Below, one piece after another: positions 33,561 to 44,783 of a DNA stretch of 64,000 nucleotides. Made by a program: the position numbers and the translations under genes. A model generated the notes under the pieces. The model searched no databases and was not told the origin of the DNA. It was given only the letters and a program-made list of their open reading frames with translations. This DNA is from Ostrinia nubilalis (taxonomy: Eukaryota; Arthropoda; Insecta; Lepidoptera; Crambidae). The stretch spans positions 13,204,501-13,268,500 of the forward strand of contig NC_087090.1 in assembly GCF_963855985.1 (NCBI RefSeq), in the 5' to 3' direction. The number at the start of each line of letters is the position of its first letter. Position 1 is the stretch's first letter.

Positions 33561-35777
33561 GCGATATTATTATAGGTACTGAACGAATATCTGATCAAGA
33601 ATTAATACTGATGAAGTAAACTTTAAAACAGGGCAAGTTTACTTAACAATGGTAATAAAACGCGTTGATATAATCTCATGAGTCATGCTCGTCGTAGCAA
33701 GGAGACTACGAATATTAGTTTCAGCACAATTTTTTTTCCTCACATATTTTTTATTTTATGGACAACTAAGTAAGGTGCTTAAACCATGATTTCTGTAGAG
33801 CTTTAATTTTAATGTAAGCAATTTGCACTACTAGATTTTCACTAAGATTTATACTCAAAATATGTATAGTATTGTCGATGACTGTCACTCGACGTTTCTC
33901 GAACGTCTCCAAAATACCAGACCACAAACGTTACTCCACACGAGAGCTCGACTAGTGTTTATTTATCGTTTTGGAAGGCTTAGAGAAGACAGATGGAATG
34001 TTGTGTTTTTTACCCGACGATGAGGTGTAAAGTAGAAATAATCTTTTTATTTTTAATGGCAAATGTAAACAAAGTTCGTGAGCTGTGATTTGGTGACATA
34101 TGGGTTAGAAACGAAGCGTCTACGAGTACTAATAATAGTGTTATGAAATTAGGACGTGCATGATGTGTACAATTTAGAACAGTGTTTTGTGATGGTTATT
34201 AAAAACTATTCCAGTATATTAGTGCAATTTATTGTTTATTTCCTTTTCCATTGATTCGATCCCGCCGCGCTCAACTATTGTGGTGATGGTGAGCCCACTC
34301 GTGACACAAGCATATTTAACTTAGTACAAGGGGCTAACGGGACTATTAGTAATTTGTGCAATACAAATTACAAATATATATTTTTTTAATAAAAATAAAG
34401 AAATAATAATTTTCTTTTACAAAAAAAGAAAGAGTGTCTACTTTCAAGTTCTCAGAGTCAAGTTAAGATCATTCGGTAAATCAAAATCGTAAAGTAAACA
34501 AAGGCGTTTACTAAATTAGGTAATAGCAGGTTTATGATAATGCTATAATAATATATTAAAAGTGTAATGATTAAAGCACTGCAGTGCTCGCGGTACGACT
34601 TCTAGATAATAATTGAAATCGACGTCTGGTCACGACCGCAGCGGGTACAGTCACATTCATAATAGTATTAGTAGTTTTTATACCACTTTCTTGATGCGTA
34701 TTCCTTTCTTGCCGGGGTGAACGGCACCTTGACTTTTGTTGTGCATCCCAATTGCACATAATATGATATTGAATAAAAAGTTACTGATAACTAATCAAAA
34801 TTTTAAGTGGTTCGTGTGGGTTTTTTAATGTATCAATTATTGCAGTTTAGGTGAATAATGTTTTGTCGATTCCTAGATTTGGTATTTTCTTCCTACCGTT
34901 AAAGGTTTACTTAACGCTTTTGATTTATGTTGGTAAGTCTGGTGGAAAATATTTGACGAGGAAGCTTTGATGAAGCTGTTGAAGATGATCAGACTGAAGA
35001 TGGAATCTTCAATCACAGAGAAACTTCAGATAAACAATGTGGGTCAATGGGCCACTAAAGTAATGAAATGTTTACTCTCAAGGGAATTTTTTGTTTTATT
35101 ACCTACACAATTTATATTAAGTAGACATGATAATTTTGACAATACGAGTAAGATTTTTACAAGTTTTTTTTAATTAATAATATGTCTTTCTGCAGAACGC
35201 TTGCGCGCGCGACTATCCGCTGTCACTCCCGCGCACGCTGACGCCGGCGCGTCTAATCGCCGTTTATTGGAGAAAACCGATTACTGCGCCACGGCCGAAA
35301 CCGTTTCGACATGTCACCATTACAAGCCCAGCTGGACCAGACTTTCCTTATTGAAATAAAAACAAAAACTCTAAATTGGATATTTGATATTTTTGGAGAA
35401 ATCGCGCTGCGCACTTTTGGTAGTCTGCTCACCCAGTGACCGAAGGAAAGCAGACATTTTTTATGTATCGCAAGTGACCTGTGAAAGAGCTATGTTATCG
35501 ACCAAGGCATGGAATAAGGATTCTATCGCTGCACTTTCTTGATCTATCACTTCCAGATCTTCATGTTAAAAAGTTAAGGAATACTTAGTGCTGGAAATCT
35601 TTGTAAACGTAGGACATTTGATTCAACTTTTACAAAAATTGAGGTGTCAAATAAATATGAAACAACAAAAGTGCCAATCCAAATATCGTCCTCGTTATTC
35701 CAGACCGAGTCGTCAGCCAATTTATTACGCGTTTTAATCAAACCTGATTGATATGAAGTAAAATAGTTTCCGATATA
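33561..35777. other. Gene-free stretch
   Basis: It contains a LINE 3' UTR (34268-34395), a 62-codon minus frame in moderately GC-rich DNA (34571-34759, unrecognised) and a short CG-rich patch at 35200-35260 ('ttgcgcgcgcgactatccgc'). Confidence 0.45.
34268..34395 (+). mobile_element. LINE 3' UTR remnant, copy 2
   Basis: It shares ordered words with 25736-25850 ('attgtggtgatggtgagccc', 'gacacaagcatatttaactt', 'aaggggctaac', 'tttgtgcaatac') and ends in an A/T-rich tail. Confidence 0.6.
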
Positions 35778-36864
35778 GGGGAAAGTAGTACGAGATGATC
35801 CCCTTAAGCGGGAATCGCTGTAAAATACATATTTTTCAAGGAAAACCAAAAATAAAGACGATTAGGTACTACTAGTATATTTATCTATCCAACTTTCCTT
35901 ATACTCAAAACCAGAAATTAATTGAGGTTTCATTAAAATATTTCATTTTTTGCAAAACCTTACAAAGTGATCATCTTGTACACCCCTACGGGTAAGATGA
36001 TCCCCAGGTAGGGGTAAGATGATCCCTATGATTCTATTCTATGATCTATTCTTTTCTGGTTGTAATCCTTTCGGAGTACCTAATTATCCGAACAAATCGT
36101 TAAAAAGTTAGAAAAGAAAAACATTTACGAATTAAATAACGAAAATAATCTATTCTTTCTTAGTACCTGCTAAAAAGCGTTTAAATAATTTAAACGCTTT
36201 TTGGCTGGAGCTGTGTTGCATATATCACAAATAAATTCACCTGCTTCATCACCCTCTACGCCAGCACATGCTTTATGGCCCCATTTTCCACATGCATAAC
36301 ATTTTATCCACCCTTCACCCTTGGTATCGCTTGAAAACTTTTCTGTTTAGTACAGCCACTCAGTATCATCTTCTTCAGACTCAGGTGAGTTATCTGAAGT
36401 TCTCTTTCTTTTATTTCACTTCCCTTTACCTACTCCATTGACTTTTTGTTTTAATTCCCAGGGATCATCTCGTACATATAGGAAGGGATCATCTTGACCC
36501 AAGTCCCACTTTTTGTTAAATATTTGCTACAATAATCTACAAGTACGCAGCCATGTTTTTATGGCCAAAATATTAAAATTAAACATAATAGAAAGCCTAA
36601 AGACAACAGTAATTACATTTAACATTGTTTGAATAAAAGTAACATAAGCTCAAAGTCATGCCTATTTTAGATCAGAAGTACACAATTTTTCTTTTTTCTC
36701 GTCAAATTCGATGTATCGCTCACGCTACCATTACGATTTGACTGAAGCGGGGAGGTGCCCAGAGCTATGTTTTACCAGTGAAAGAAACTAAATGACGTTA
36801 GTGGTTTCAGCACAATCGCAAAAGATCATCTTACCCCAGGGGATCAACTCGTACTACTTTCCCC
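35778..36864. mobile_element. Tc1/mariner-pogo-type element, internally deleted (1087 bp)
   Basis: The terminal inverted repeats are 26 bp (GGGGAAAGTAGTACGAG then A/T, then TGATCCCC). They sit at 35778-35803 and 36839-36864 with one mismatch, each flanked by TA, the target site of this superfamily. Subterminal copies of 'ggggtaagatgatcccc'-like words lie at 35990-36026 and 36470-36500. Inside is the decayed end of a transposase gene (36170-36459, minus strand). The length is well below a full-length element, so it has lost the DDE catalytic region. Confidence 0.85.
36170..36459 (-). pseudogene. Decayed C-terminus of a pogo/jerky-type DDE transposase with PHD-like zinc finger
   Basis: The minus-strand frame reads ELKQKVNGVGKGK, stop, NKRKRTSDNSPESEEDDTEW, LY, stop, TEKFSSDTKGEGWIKCYACG, KWGHKACAGVEGDEAGEFIC, DIC... 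and then a final stop. The C-x2-C, H-x3-C, C-x2-C spacing (CYAC, GHKAC, CDIC) is the zinc-binding tail found in many insect pogo-like transposases. An acidic/basic linker precedes it. Two in-frame stops and absence of the DNA-binding and catalytic domains make it non-functional. It lies inside the TIR-bounded element above, on the opposite strand to the numbering. Confidence 0.8.
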
Positions 36865-37548
36865 TACCTACCCACCTCTCTACCTATCTAGGTATGATAT
36901 ACACGTTAGGAGCCCGCTGTACCTGGCGCAAGTTCTCAACTTGCGAGTCACGGAGGGCGCTTTGGGTAAAAAACTACAAAAAGTAAATTATATTGATGGA
37001 ATCGAGCCGATTGATTGATGATGAGTGAGCGCTTTTTAATTTATTTCGAGGATTCGTCGGCCGCCTTGAGGTCACATCGACACTATATTTTTAAAATCGA
37101 TCGTTTATGTAACCTTATATTAACGTTAAAGTTGGTTCTGTTTGATATTATGAATTTTGTTGGATTTTCATTAATTAATTTGGAAGCTTTTAAGGCTTTC
37201 CTAGAGCATGAACTTTTAATGCTTCGTTGCGTAAACTTTAATTATAATATGCTCTAGAAAAAGTAAAACTTTTAAAGAAAGCATTAAGAAAATACGCTCT
37301 AGTTTTTAAATATGTACTACTGTATATCTCTATCCACTTGAAAACTTCTATATTAAATCTATAAATCAATCAATCTATCAATATGTCATTCATCTAAAAT
37401 AGCAATACAATACAATTGGTAAAATTGTACGATTGTGGTTTGCTTTTGCAACTTTTTTTGTAACAGGTATTGCTGCCGTGTAATTTGTTCTAAGTAGAGC
37501 CTGTAATTTATATTTACGTAAAAATATGTGATGGAATCTAGTCTTAAT
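36865..37548. other. Gene-free stretch
   Basis: AT-rich, with an 80-codon frame (37015-37257) without recognisable features. Nothing else is seen. Confidence 0.45.
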
Positions 37549-37666
37549 GCTGAGTTGCACCATTTTACTTTAACTTTGACAAACGTCAAAAATCTGTCAA
37601 ACTCCATACAACCGGTACCAGTTAATGACATTGTTACGGTTAAAATAAGGTGGTGCAACTCAGTCA
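37549..37666 (+). mobile_element. MITE family A, copy 2
   Basis: The ends are GCTGAGTTGCACCA and TGGTGCAACTCAGT. The interior matches copy 1 in the same orientation. Confidence 0.85.
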
Positions 37667-37697
37667 TAGTTCAAACTTTATATTTACCATAAATATT

Positions 37698-38323
37698 AGG
37701 GTGGTCCTTATTTTTCGACTTTTGAATTATCCCCGGGGCACTTTCTCATTCGATTATATACCTCTAAATATAAAATTAGCTTTTTTTGTTTTTTTTTTTT
37801 TGTTAAGATTTAGAGGTCGCTACCAGCTGTCAAAATATTTACAAAAAGCTTTGAAGATCTTAAATCATGGTTTCATAAATGTTTTATTTAAGTGTTTATA
37901 TCACATTTTAGGTGCAAATGAACATCGCATAGATAGAATAGACAATCGCTTCTTGTCCCCTTCTCCCCTCAACCCCTCTTCTGTACCTACCATGGTACCG
38001 ACGCGTCGAGATACTAACAAGTAAACTCTTATATCTTAAAAATAATTGATTCAAATATGTACATTGTACATAATATCTTAGTTCATAGCAACAACAATAA
38101 TTTTGTAATATTTTTATTTGGCTTTGGCTTTAAAAATAAATGAATCTAACAAATACAGATTTTGTTTTTACTTAAAATTCAAACCTTGGTAGCGACCCCT
38201 AAATGTCTTTTAAAAATTAAAAAAATAAAAATGAAAGACTTTCATATGGTATATATTCAAATTACGTGGTGCCCCGCAAAATATAAGAAAAACATTTTTT
38301 TTCGTAGGAATAAGGACCACCCT
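37698..38323. mobile_element. MITE-like element, TA target, 626 bp
   Basis: The inverted ends are AGGGTGGTCCTTATT (from 37698) and AATAAGGACCACCCT (to 38323). Beyond the ends, similarity continues patchily ('ccccggggcac' near the left, 'gtgccccgc' near the right). If the element begins at GGG, both flanks carry TA. The 124-codon frame inside (37650-38024) reads across the terminal repeat and is not a gene. Confidence 0.75.
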
Positions 38324-41099
38324 AATAAATATGTATAGTTCACGTTGCTCTTTCTAATTACGAACATACACTGTTTAAGGGCTTTTTCCCACTCTCGCTC
38401 TATTGCATTGGTTCTTTTTGTCTCCTTCGATTGATCCCTAATAAAAGGTATAAAAACAACAGCTTGTAATATCCAAACCCAAGTCGGACCCGTGGCTTTT
38501 TTACCACATTTTAGCCAAGGTGTCTATTAATATTAATTGACATTTGTGTAATTTGCACCACAAGAACAATGACGGTGCAGTGTGAGCATGATTTTTATAC
38601 ATCGGTTGTTTTTTTTAAACGTTAGGTAATTGATTGTAAATTAACTAAAATTAATTTGTAGAGTACCGGTAGGTAAGCAGTTTGCATGTCGTATTGCTTA
38701 CATGTGATTTCTATCTATTATTTATCAGAATTGGTAAATGTTTCACAAACTTATGTATGACTGTTTTAATGTGCCTTGCCTGCCTAACGTATTGTAACCT
38801 TTATGTTTTTATCAAACAACCTTTGCTTCCATTTTAGATATCTTTCATGCGTTTAACATCCCAGTCAGCTAGATTTTCATTTGTTTTGTATTTATATAAG
38901 TAATTTACAGTTCACTCGAACCAGCTCTTAAGAAATAAGCCAACCGGTGAAGAAACATTTCAGCTATGAACACAAACACGTAAGTGGAGCGCACTTGTCT
39001 AAACGGACGTCACTACCGCGTACCACGAACACCTGACTATACACAAGCGATATTGGTCTATCGTTAAACTTCGTATAGAAATAACTAAATGAGATGAAAA
39101 CGATAATGCAATAAGTTAACATGGTAGACGTCTTGGAGGACGCATGTGTTTGCTGAAGGTACAGCGATTCGCGCTCGGCATACAGTTGGAATTGAGATTG
39201 ATATAAAACATAGCATTTACATGATAAAGGCTTTATTGCCTGTAAAATTGTACGAGTTTTATTTATATTATTCAATATAAGATTGTTAAATTGATAAATA
39301 AAAACATCATCTGTCTATTAAAAGCTTTGAAAGAGTAAACTTCCATTATCTTAGTACTACCATCTTATAATAAACGTCAGTAACATTATTTTTATTCACA
39401 ACCGTTCAAAAGTATGTAGAGTTACTTCAGATCAATGTTTTATTGCTGAGATCCAGTTTTAAAAAGTTAAAAATATCTCTATGTGTGTATTATACCTAAC
39501 AATTACACCAATTATTACGAGTAAGTACCATACTTGGTCAATGGAACAGTTAACCTAAACTTTTGATAAGGAAACTAGTCAAGAAAACTGTTGTAAAACC
39601 ACATTTGTCACAAAACGCATTAAAGGTGTAACTTACCTTACTAGTCTTGAAAGAAATTGACCGTTTCGATTAAAGGGTTTTACAATATCTATTTAAAATA
39701 ATATCAAAAGAGTTCTAATGCCGAACAAAAGGTGCCTTTATACTTCAAGGTACGTGTCCGGCGACCTTCCGCTTTCTACACGATCACGTTTGACCCTTTA
39801 CCTATAGATGGGAAATTCACACAAGTTTGCCAATCTAATGCTATAGATCCTTTTAAGTCGAATACAAGACATTAAAGCGACAACAATGGCGATTAACAAG
39901 CCGTTTGTCATGTCTGCAGCTAGTGTTGGTGAAGGAAAGGAGTGTAAGTTTGGAGAATATCGATAGATCTCTCTATCTTTGTCGATAAACTAAGGTAAAG
40001 GATCATCTTTGTAAAGTGTGGTGGACTTTACTACCTATGATGTATATCAAAACTGTATAATTGTACTCATTAAAAATGTAGAGTCAACTTTAATGTGGTT
40101 TTACAAACCAGTTTGATGATGTGGTTACAATGCAGGTATTTGTCGTAATTGTGTTTTGTAATAAATATTAATAGAAAGAAAATATATCGATTTCCATCAT
40201 TATTCTCTTTTCAACACTGATGAACAAAGCCTTCAAAATTTATATCAAGTAAAATCGGTTTTATTAGTTAAAAGTGGTTTTGTTATCAAGTGTTCGTACA
40301 TCGATACTCCGACATCACTATTCCCAACGACTGTCCTGAAGTTACAAGTCACCAGTACTGGTTCCGATGATCTACGACGTCTAGGGTTCCTTAAACTGGT
40401 TGCAAGACAGACGTTACACAAACACAAATGGTTGTTGCGAGCGATATTAATTTTGTGGAGCGTGAACTAAGTGTGATAGTTTACACAATGAGTGCGACTA
40501 CTGGGCTATCTGTAGAAAATAAAAAGTTCTTAATGTAATTTCGCAGAATTCAGACAGAAGTTCATAAATGTATGTTTGGAAAACTTAGCTAAAACATAGC
40601 TAGCGTATACCACAAATAGGAATACCTATCAGTATTTGTTCCTTTTAACAATTTATTAGTACTTACATATATTTTTCAAGTTCTTATAGTTATTGTGTAA
40701 TAATCTGCTGGTTTTCATTGACAATAAGTTATTAGTGCTTTTTAATAAGTACGTAATTTGCTCATATCTCTCATATCCTATTTCAACGTACACTCAACTT
40801 TGCACGATATTCACATATTTTTAGCTTTTCCGTCCAGCCTTTTCGCTTGTGAAAATCAACAAAGCTGCTTTCCACGTGCTCTAATCCAAGAAAACCTCAT
40901 CAACTCATAGAGCAGCCCTAAACCGTAGTTTAAGAGCGAAAGTGTAATTTGCATGCAACAATGCAACACCTGTTAGCACCCACGACACAATGCCCGCCAC
41001 AGTTGCAGTGCGGTGTAAATGAACCTTTTTTATCATTACGCGCCAAGGTCGCCCATTGTGCGCTATATTATAATACCCGAATGTTAGGCTATTGTGATA

Positions 41100-41113
41100 A
41101 GATCGCGATCTTA
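41100..41113. repeat. Short perfect palindrome
   Basis: TAAGATCGCGATCTTA, spanning about 41098-41113, is a 16 bp perfect palindrome in otherwise unremarkable DNA. It may be a dimeric factor site. Confidence 0.4.
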
Positions 41114-41326
41114 CGCCTTTTCGTGGTAATTAGTTGGTAAAGGATTAGGGTAGTTTAGTTTTTAAGTGTTAAGGAAGTTTGATGTTCATAGTGCATTTCA
41201 TACAGCTCTCATACTGCTATACGGTTTGGCTTGGTTTTTCTGCTGGCTGAACTTGACTGACTTGATAAGTCTTTATTTGAAAATAAGTCAAAGTAGATAA
41301 TGTAGAGACTTATCACAATTATCATC

Positions 41327-41375
41327 ATTTCAGCTGCAGGACGTCCATAGCTGAACATAGGTCTCCTCCAAAATA
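41327..41375 (-). mobile_element. RTE-like LINE 3' end fragment
   Basis: 'atcatcatttcagctgcagg' then 'acgtccatagctgaacatag' then 'gtctcctcc' is the minus-strand counterpart of the tail at 26335-26385. Confidence 0.6.
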
Positions 41376-42539
41376 ATTGATTTAAATGACTCACATGATA
41401 GTAAATAGTACTGTGGTTTTAATAGATTTGATATTTAAATAATAATTGATCTAACTTGTGAATCTACATTCTGTTCTTACACCTACATTATTATTGTAAT
41501 ATGACAATGTTAGTTACAAACGAGGTCAGCGTACAAAATTCAGTCCGGAAATAAATTACAATGTAGATAGAAACTATGTATGTGAAAGTTTAGACTTTCT
41601 TTTCAATCTCTACCAATATTGCATCTAGATTCTGGAGTAGGTACTCTGTTATAGGTTAATTAACTTAAACGCCATGTCTAATTATATTCGAATACTTTTA
41701 AATACACAACAAAACAGGGCAATGTACAAATTGTACATAAGGGAACATAAATTATTCATGCAATAGGCACAACATTGTGTACATTATAAACATGTTATAC
41801 AAATATAACGTTACTTGTAATTATTTTATGGAATTAATATCAACTGATTAAAGTTCACTTAACTGCGCATATTTTTGTTATTACTTCATTCGCAGTTAAG
41901 AACATCTACAAGTTATTTTGAATAGACAGATTCAAGTTTCTATTGCTATCTATGGCGATCTACGAACATGATAGACCGATGGCAATCAGTACAAAACATG
42001 TCCATTACAAGCATTAGGGTGTTTATCTTCAAATCTGAAACCTGAAGCACCTTGTAGCAAATAGCAAGTTAAACAAGCCTACAAGCGATTCTTTTGAGTT
42101 TCACATGCACCAATAAATTTAACACCACGTGTACTGATACGCATCTCTGTCACACCGGACCTGGTCTGAGTGACCCATTCAATGAACATCTGGATTTACG
42201 ACCCAAAATATTTCCACGGGGTGCTAATAAAGAATTTGCATACGCCATTGGTCGGCGACAATGGACGGTGGTTGACAAGTGATCAATTGTGTTATTTCGC
42301 AAGTGAATGGCTCGTAATGCCCGGGCCGGTTGAGTTATTAAATTACAATAATTCTAGCGAGGAAGTCTTGAAGGGGTGAAAGTGACCGTTATCGGGATAG
42401 GGTTAAAGTAGAAGATAGATGTTGATGTCACGTACGTATTTGCATGTTTTAGTCGATTGTGTTTTCTCGGAATGACTGATTTACATAAGCTTCGTCTATG
42501 CAAGTTAGTATAAGTACCTAAATAATAAAAATAAAGCCT

Positions 42540-42655
42540 ATGTAGTGTGGGCAAGCCTATCCCACTAGGTGAAGTAACGATCTGGTGAAGGTTGCAGGAA
42601 GTACCTGGATGCGGGCAGCATAGGACCGGTCGATGTGAAAATTCTTGGGAAAAAC
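42540..42655 (+). pseudogene. RTE-like LINE remnant: C-terminus of reverse transcriptase ORF
   Basis: The plus frame reads R, stop, SNDLVKVAGSTWMRAA, stop, DRSM, stop, KFLG. This is the same conserved C-terminal block as at 29066-29190 (DLVKVAG, WMRAA, DR). Three stops in under 35 codons show long inactivity. It abuts the family A MITE at 42683. Confidence 0.75.
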
Positions 42656-42682
42656 TACGAACGATCGAAAGCTTATGACTAA

Positions 42683-42800
42683 GGCTGAGTTGCACCACCT
42701 AACTTTGACCGTAACTTTGACGATAACCGGTGTTTTTTGTATGGAGTTTGACAGATTTTTGACGTTTGTCAAAGTTAAAGTAAGATGGTGCAACCCAGCC
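42683..42800 (-). mobile_element. MITE family A, copy 3 (reverse orientation)
   Basis: The ends are GGCTGAGTTGCACCA and TGGTGCAACCCAGCC. TAA on both sides (42680-42682 and 42801-42803) is a TSD of the PIF/Harbinger type. It gives the best-defined boundaries of the family. Confidence 0.88.
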
Positions 42801-43245
42801 TAAGTAAAGGCCTAATAAACCTCGAAACAATAACTTTTCATAATCTTGAAGAAACTTTCAAAAACATAAAGCTAAACTACTATGCTGCCAAGGAATGTCT
42901 ATTACAAAGTGTTCATATTATACTTAATAATATTGTGTACAATGAATCATTTCACGTGTAAGTTTAGTAATTTATCTAACTCGATTTCAGATCGACCAGT
43001 GGAGTGTGAAATCAAATCGAGAGAACGAAATTAAACAACTCTTGCGCAAGTGGTTGAATACAATTTTTGTACACATATTGACCTGTCTGGCTCTTCGAAA
43101 TGGAATAATAAGTTTGGTTACATTTAAATGCAGATATTATTTCCTAGGATAAAGTTGAATTAAACCTTCTTTGACTTATTAGTTTAAAAAGACTCCAAAG
43201 TCAACTTAGTTTGGCTAATCCTAAGTTTAAGGAAGTTAAGTTTAA

Positions 43246-43404
43246 CGCCCGTATTCACAAACATTACTATGAGGTCTCACATATAAATATCACAGTGCGC
43301 GTGGACGCACAGGGTGACACACGAACCAGTCACAAAGCTCTATTCAACGCTGTGCGTTCGATTTGCTGCTTCACTTAAGCAAGCATCGTTTGTGAATACG
43401 GGCG
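43246..43404. mobile_element. MITE family B (PIF/Harbinger-like), 159 bp with TAA TSD
   Basis: Perfect 17 bp inverted ends CGCCCGTATTCACAAAC. TAA flanks both ends (43243-43245 and 43405-43407). The interior is shared with 6493-6624. It is non-coding. Confidence 0.9.
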
Positions 43405-43407
43405 TAA

Positions 43408-44664
43408 GTTTCTAAAGCATGAATCACATATTAATTGTCTTATTACCACAGATAGCAGACTAAGTCCTACATACAATAAGTAGTTATACAATCAAAAGTA
43501 CCTATAAAAAGCGTGATCCTAAAGTTAGGTAGGTAGAGAAGAGAGATCAATATTATGAAACTAAACATTCACAAAATAATCTACTATTCTTTTTTAAATT
43601 CGCAAGCGACATGGTCTTATAATTTTGTTTGTAAGTAATTATTTTTTTACCTCGTACAGCTTATATCCGCCTTGCGAGACCACAAGTCTAGCGGCAACTA
43701 TAACGGCGTTACAACATCTAAACGTAACGATTCCATCGTTTTGTAACGGATTCGTATTACGTATCGTAACGGAAAATGAACGTCTGATTTCGAGCACACA
43801 GTTATGTAAGTCGACACTAATAATAGTTTCAGCAAAAAACTTTCATATAATTGTTATCGATTAAATCAAATTTATAGTCGTACCTACTCAATATCTTATT
43901 TGAACATTCTTAACAAATTAAAAATTCTATGAATAATTAAAAAATAACATTTACCTACGTCGTTACACTTTTAAGCTATAAATAACTGTTTTTTTTTTAG
44001 GAAAAGCAACAACCTTTTTTCATTTTCAGGTAACATAACGAGAAAAATCATTTGTACTCGTTCAACATCACTATTTTATTACTGCTTCCTAAAACTATAG
44101 TTAAGCTAGTTATAGTCCTAGATTTAAGGCAAATCAGAGCAATTATTTTGCAAATTACAGACCTTCCTCTGACATTAGGGTGATGTTTTATGCATGTAAA
44201 ATTATATTGCTTTATTGTTATGTAAATTTAAGTCAATATTTGCCGGTAGTTGGATGTCATTTAGCTCTATTTCTTTCTACGTCTTATTTTCATTGCTATG
44301 CGGTAATAAAAAAGTGTATTAGATTCATGTTGATTTAAAAAAAAAACTAAAGGTTTAAGTAGCTTAGTTAAACAAACTGTCTTTTTCAATATTGCGTTTA
44401 TAAGGCACTATTTTTGAGGACTTTTTGTCATGCTTACTTGTTTTAGTACATAATATCTGTTTCCTGCCTTTGTTGAAAATAGAGTACCTATCTCAAGTCA
44501 CTTTTAATTCATAAGTCCTATGAGTTTTTTTTAAACAGTAAGCACCACTCATATTTTGACAGTACCGAGAGCACGTGAGGGGTGGTGAGATGTTCCCACG
44601 GTGGTAGCAGGAAGAAGTGGCACCCATTAACCGTACTAACTGTTACTATGTAATCAGTATCTAA
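43408..44664. other. Gene-free stretch
   Basis: AT-rich. A 79-codon frame at 43625-43864 has no recognisable feature. Confidence 0.45.
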
Positions 44665-44783
44665 AGCTGAGTTGCACCATCTTACTTTAACTTTAACAAA
44701 CGTCAAAAATCTGTCGAATTCCGTACAAAAAGCACCGGTTATCGTTATAGTTACCGTTAAAGAAAGGTGGTGCAACTCATGCT
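44665..44783 (+). mobile_element. MITE family A, copy 4
   Basis: The ends are AAGCTGAGTTGCACCA and TGGTGCAACTCATGCT. The interior is in the same orientation as copies 1, 2 and 5. Confidence 0.85.

Larger units (their letters stand above)
38324..42539. other. Gene-free stretch
   Basis: The longest frame is 103 codons (38964-39275, minus) with no domain. 40930-41110 has mixed composition with 'tgcagtgcggtgtaaatgaa' and 'gataagatcgcgatcttac' (a perfect palindrome, GTAAGATCGCGATCTTA type). An RTE tail lies at 41327-41375. Confidence 0.45.

Noticed and set aside
37650..38024. 124-codon ORF
   Set aside because: It starts before and reads across the terminal repeat of a MITE-like element, with AT-driven hydrophobic residues and no domain.
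42354..42793. 114- and 78-codon minus ORFs
   Set aside because: They span the antisense of an RTE remnant and a MITE.
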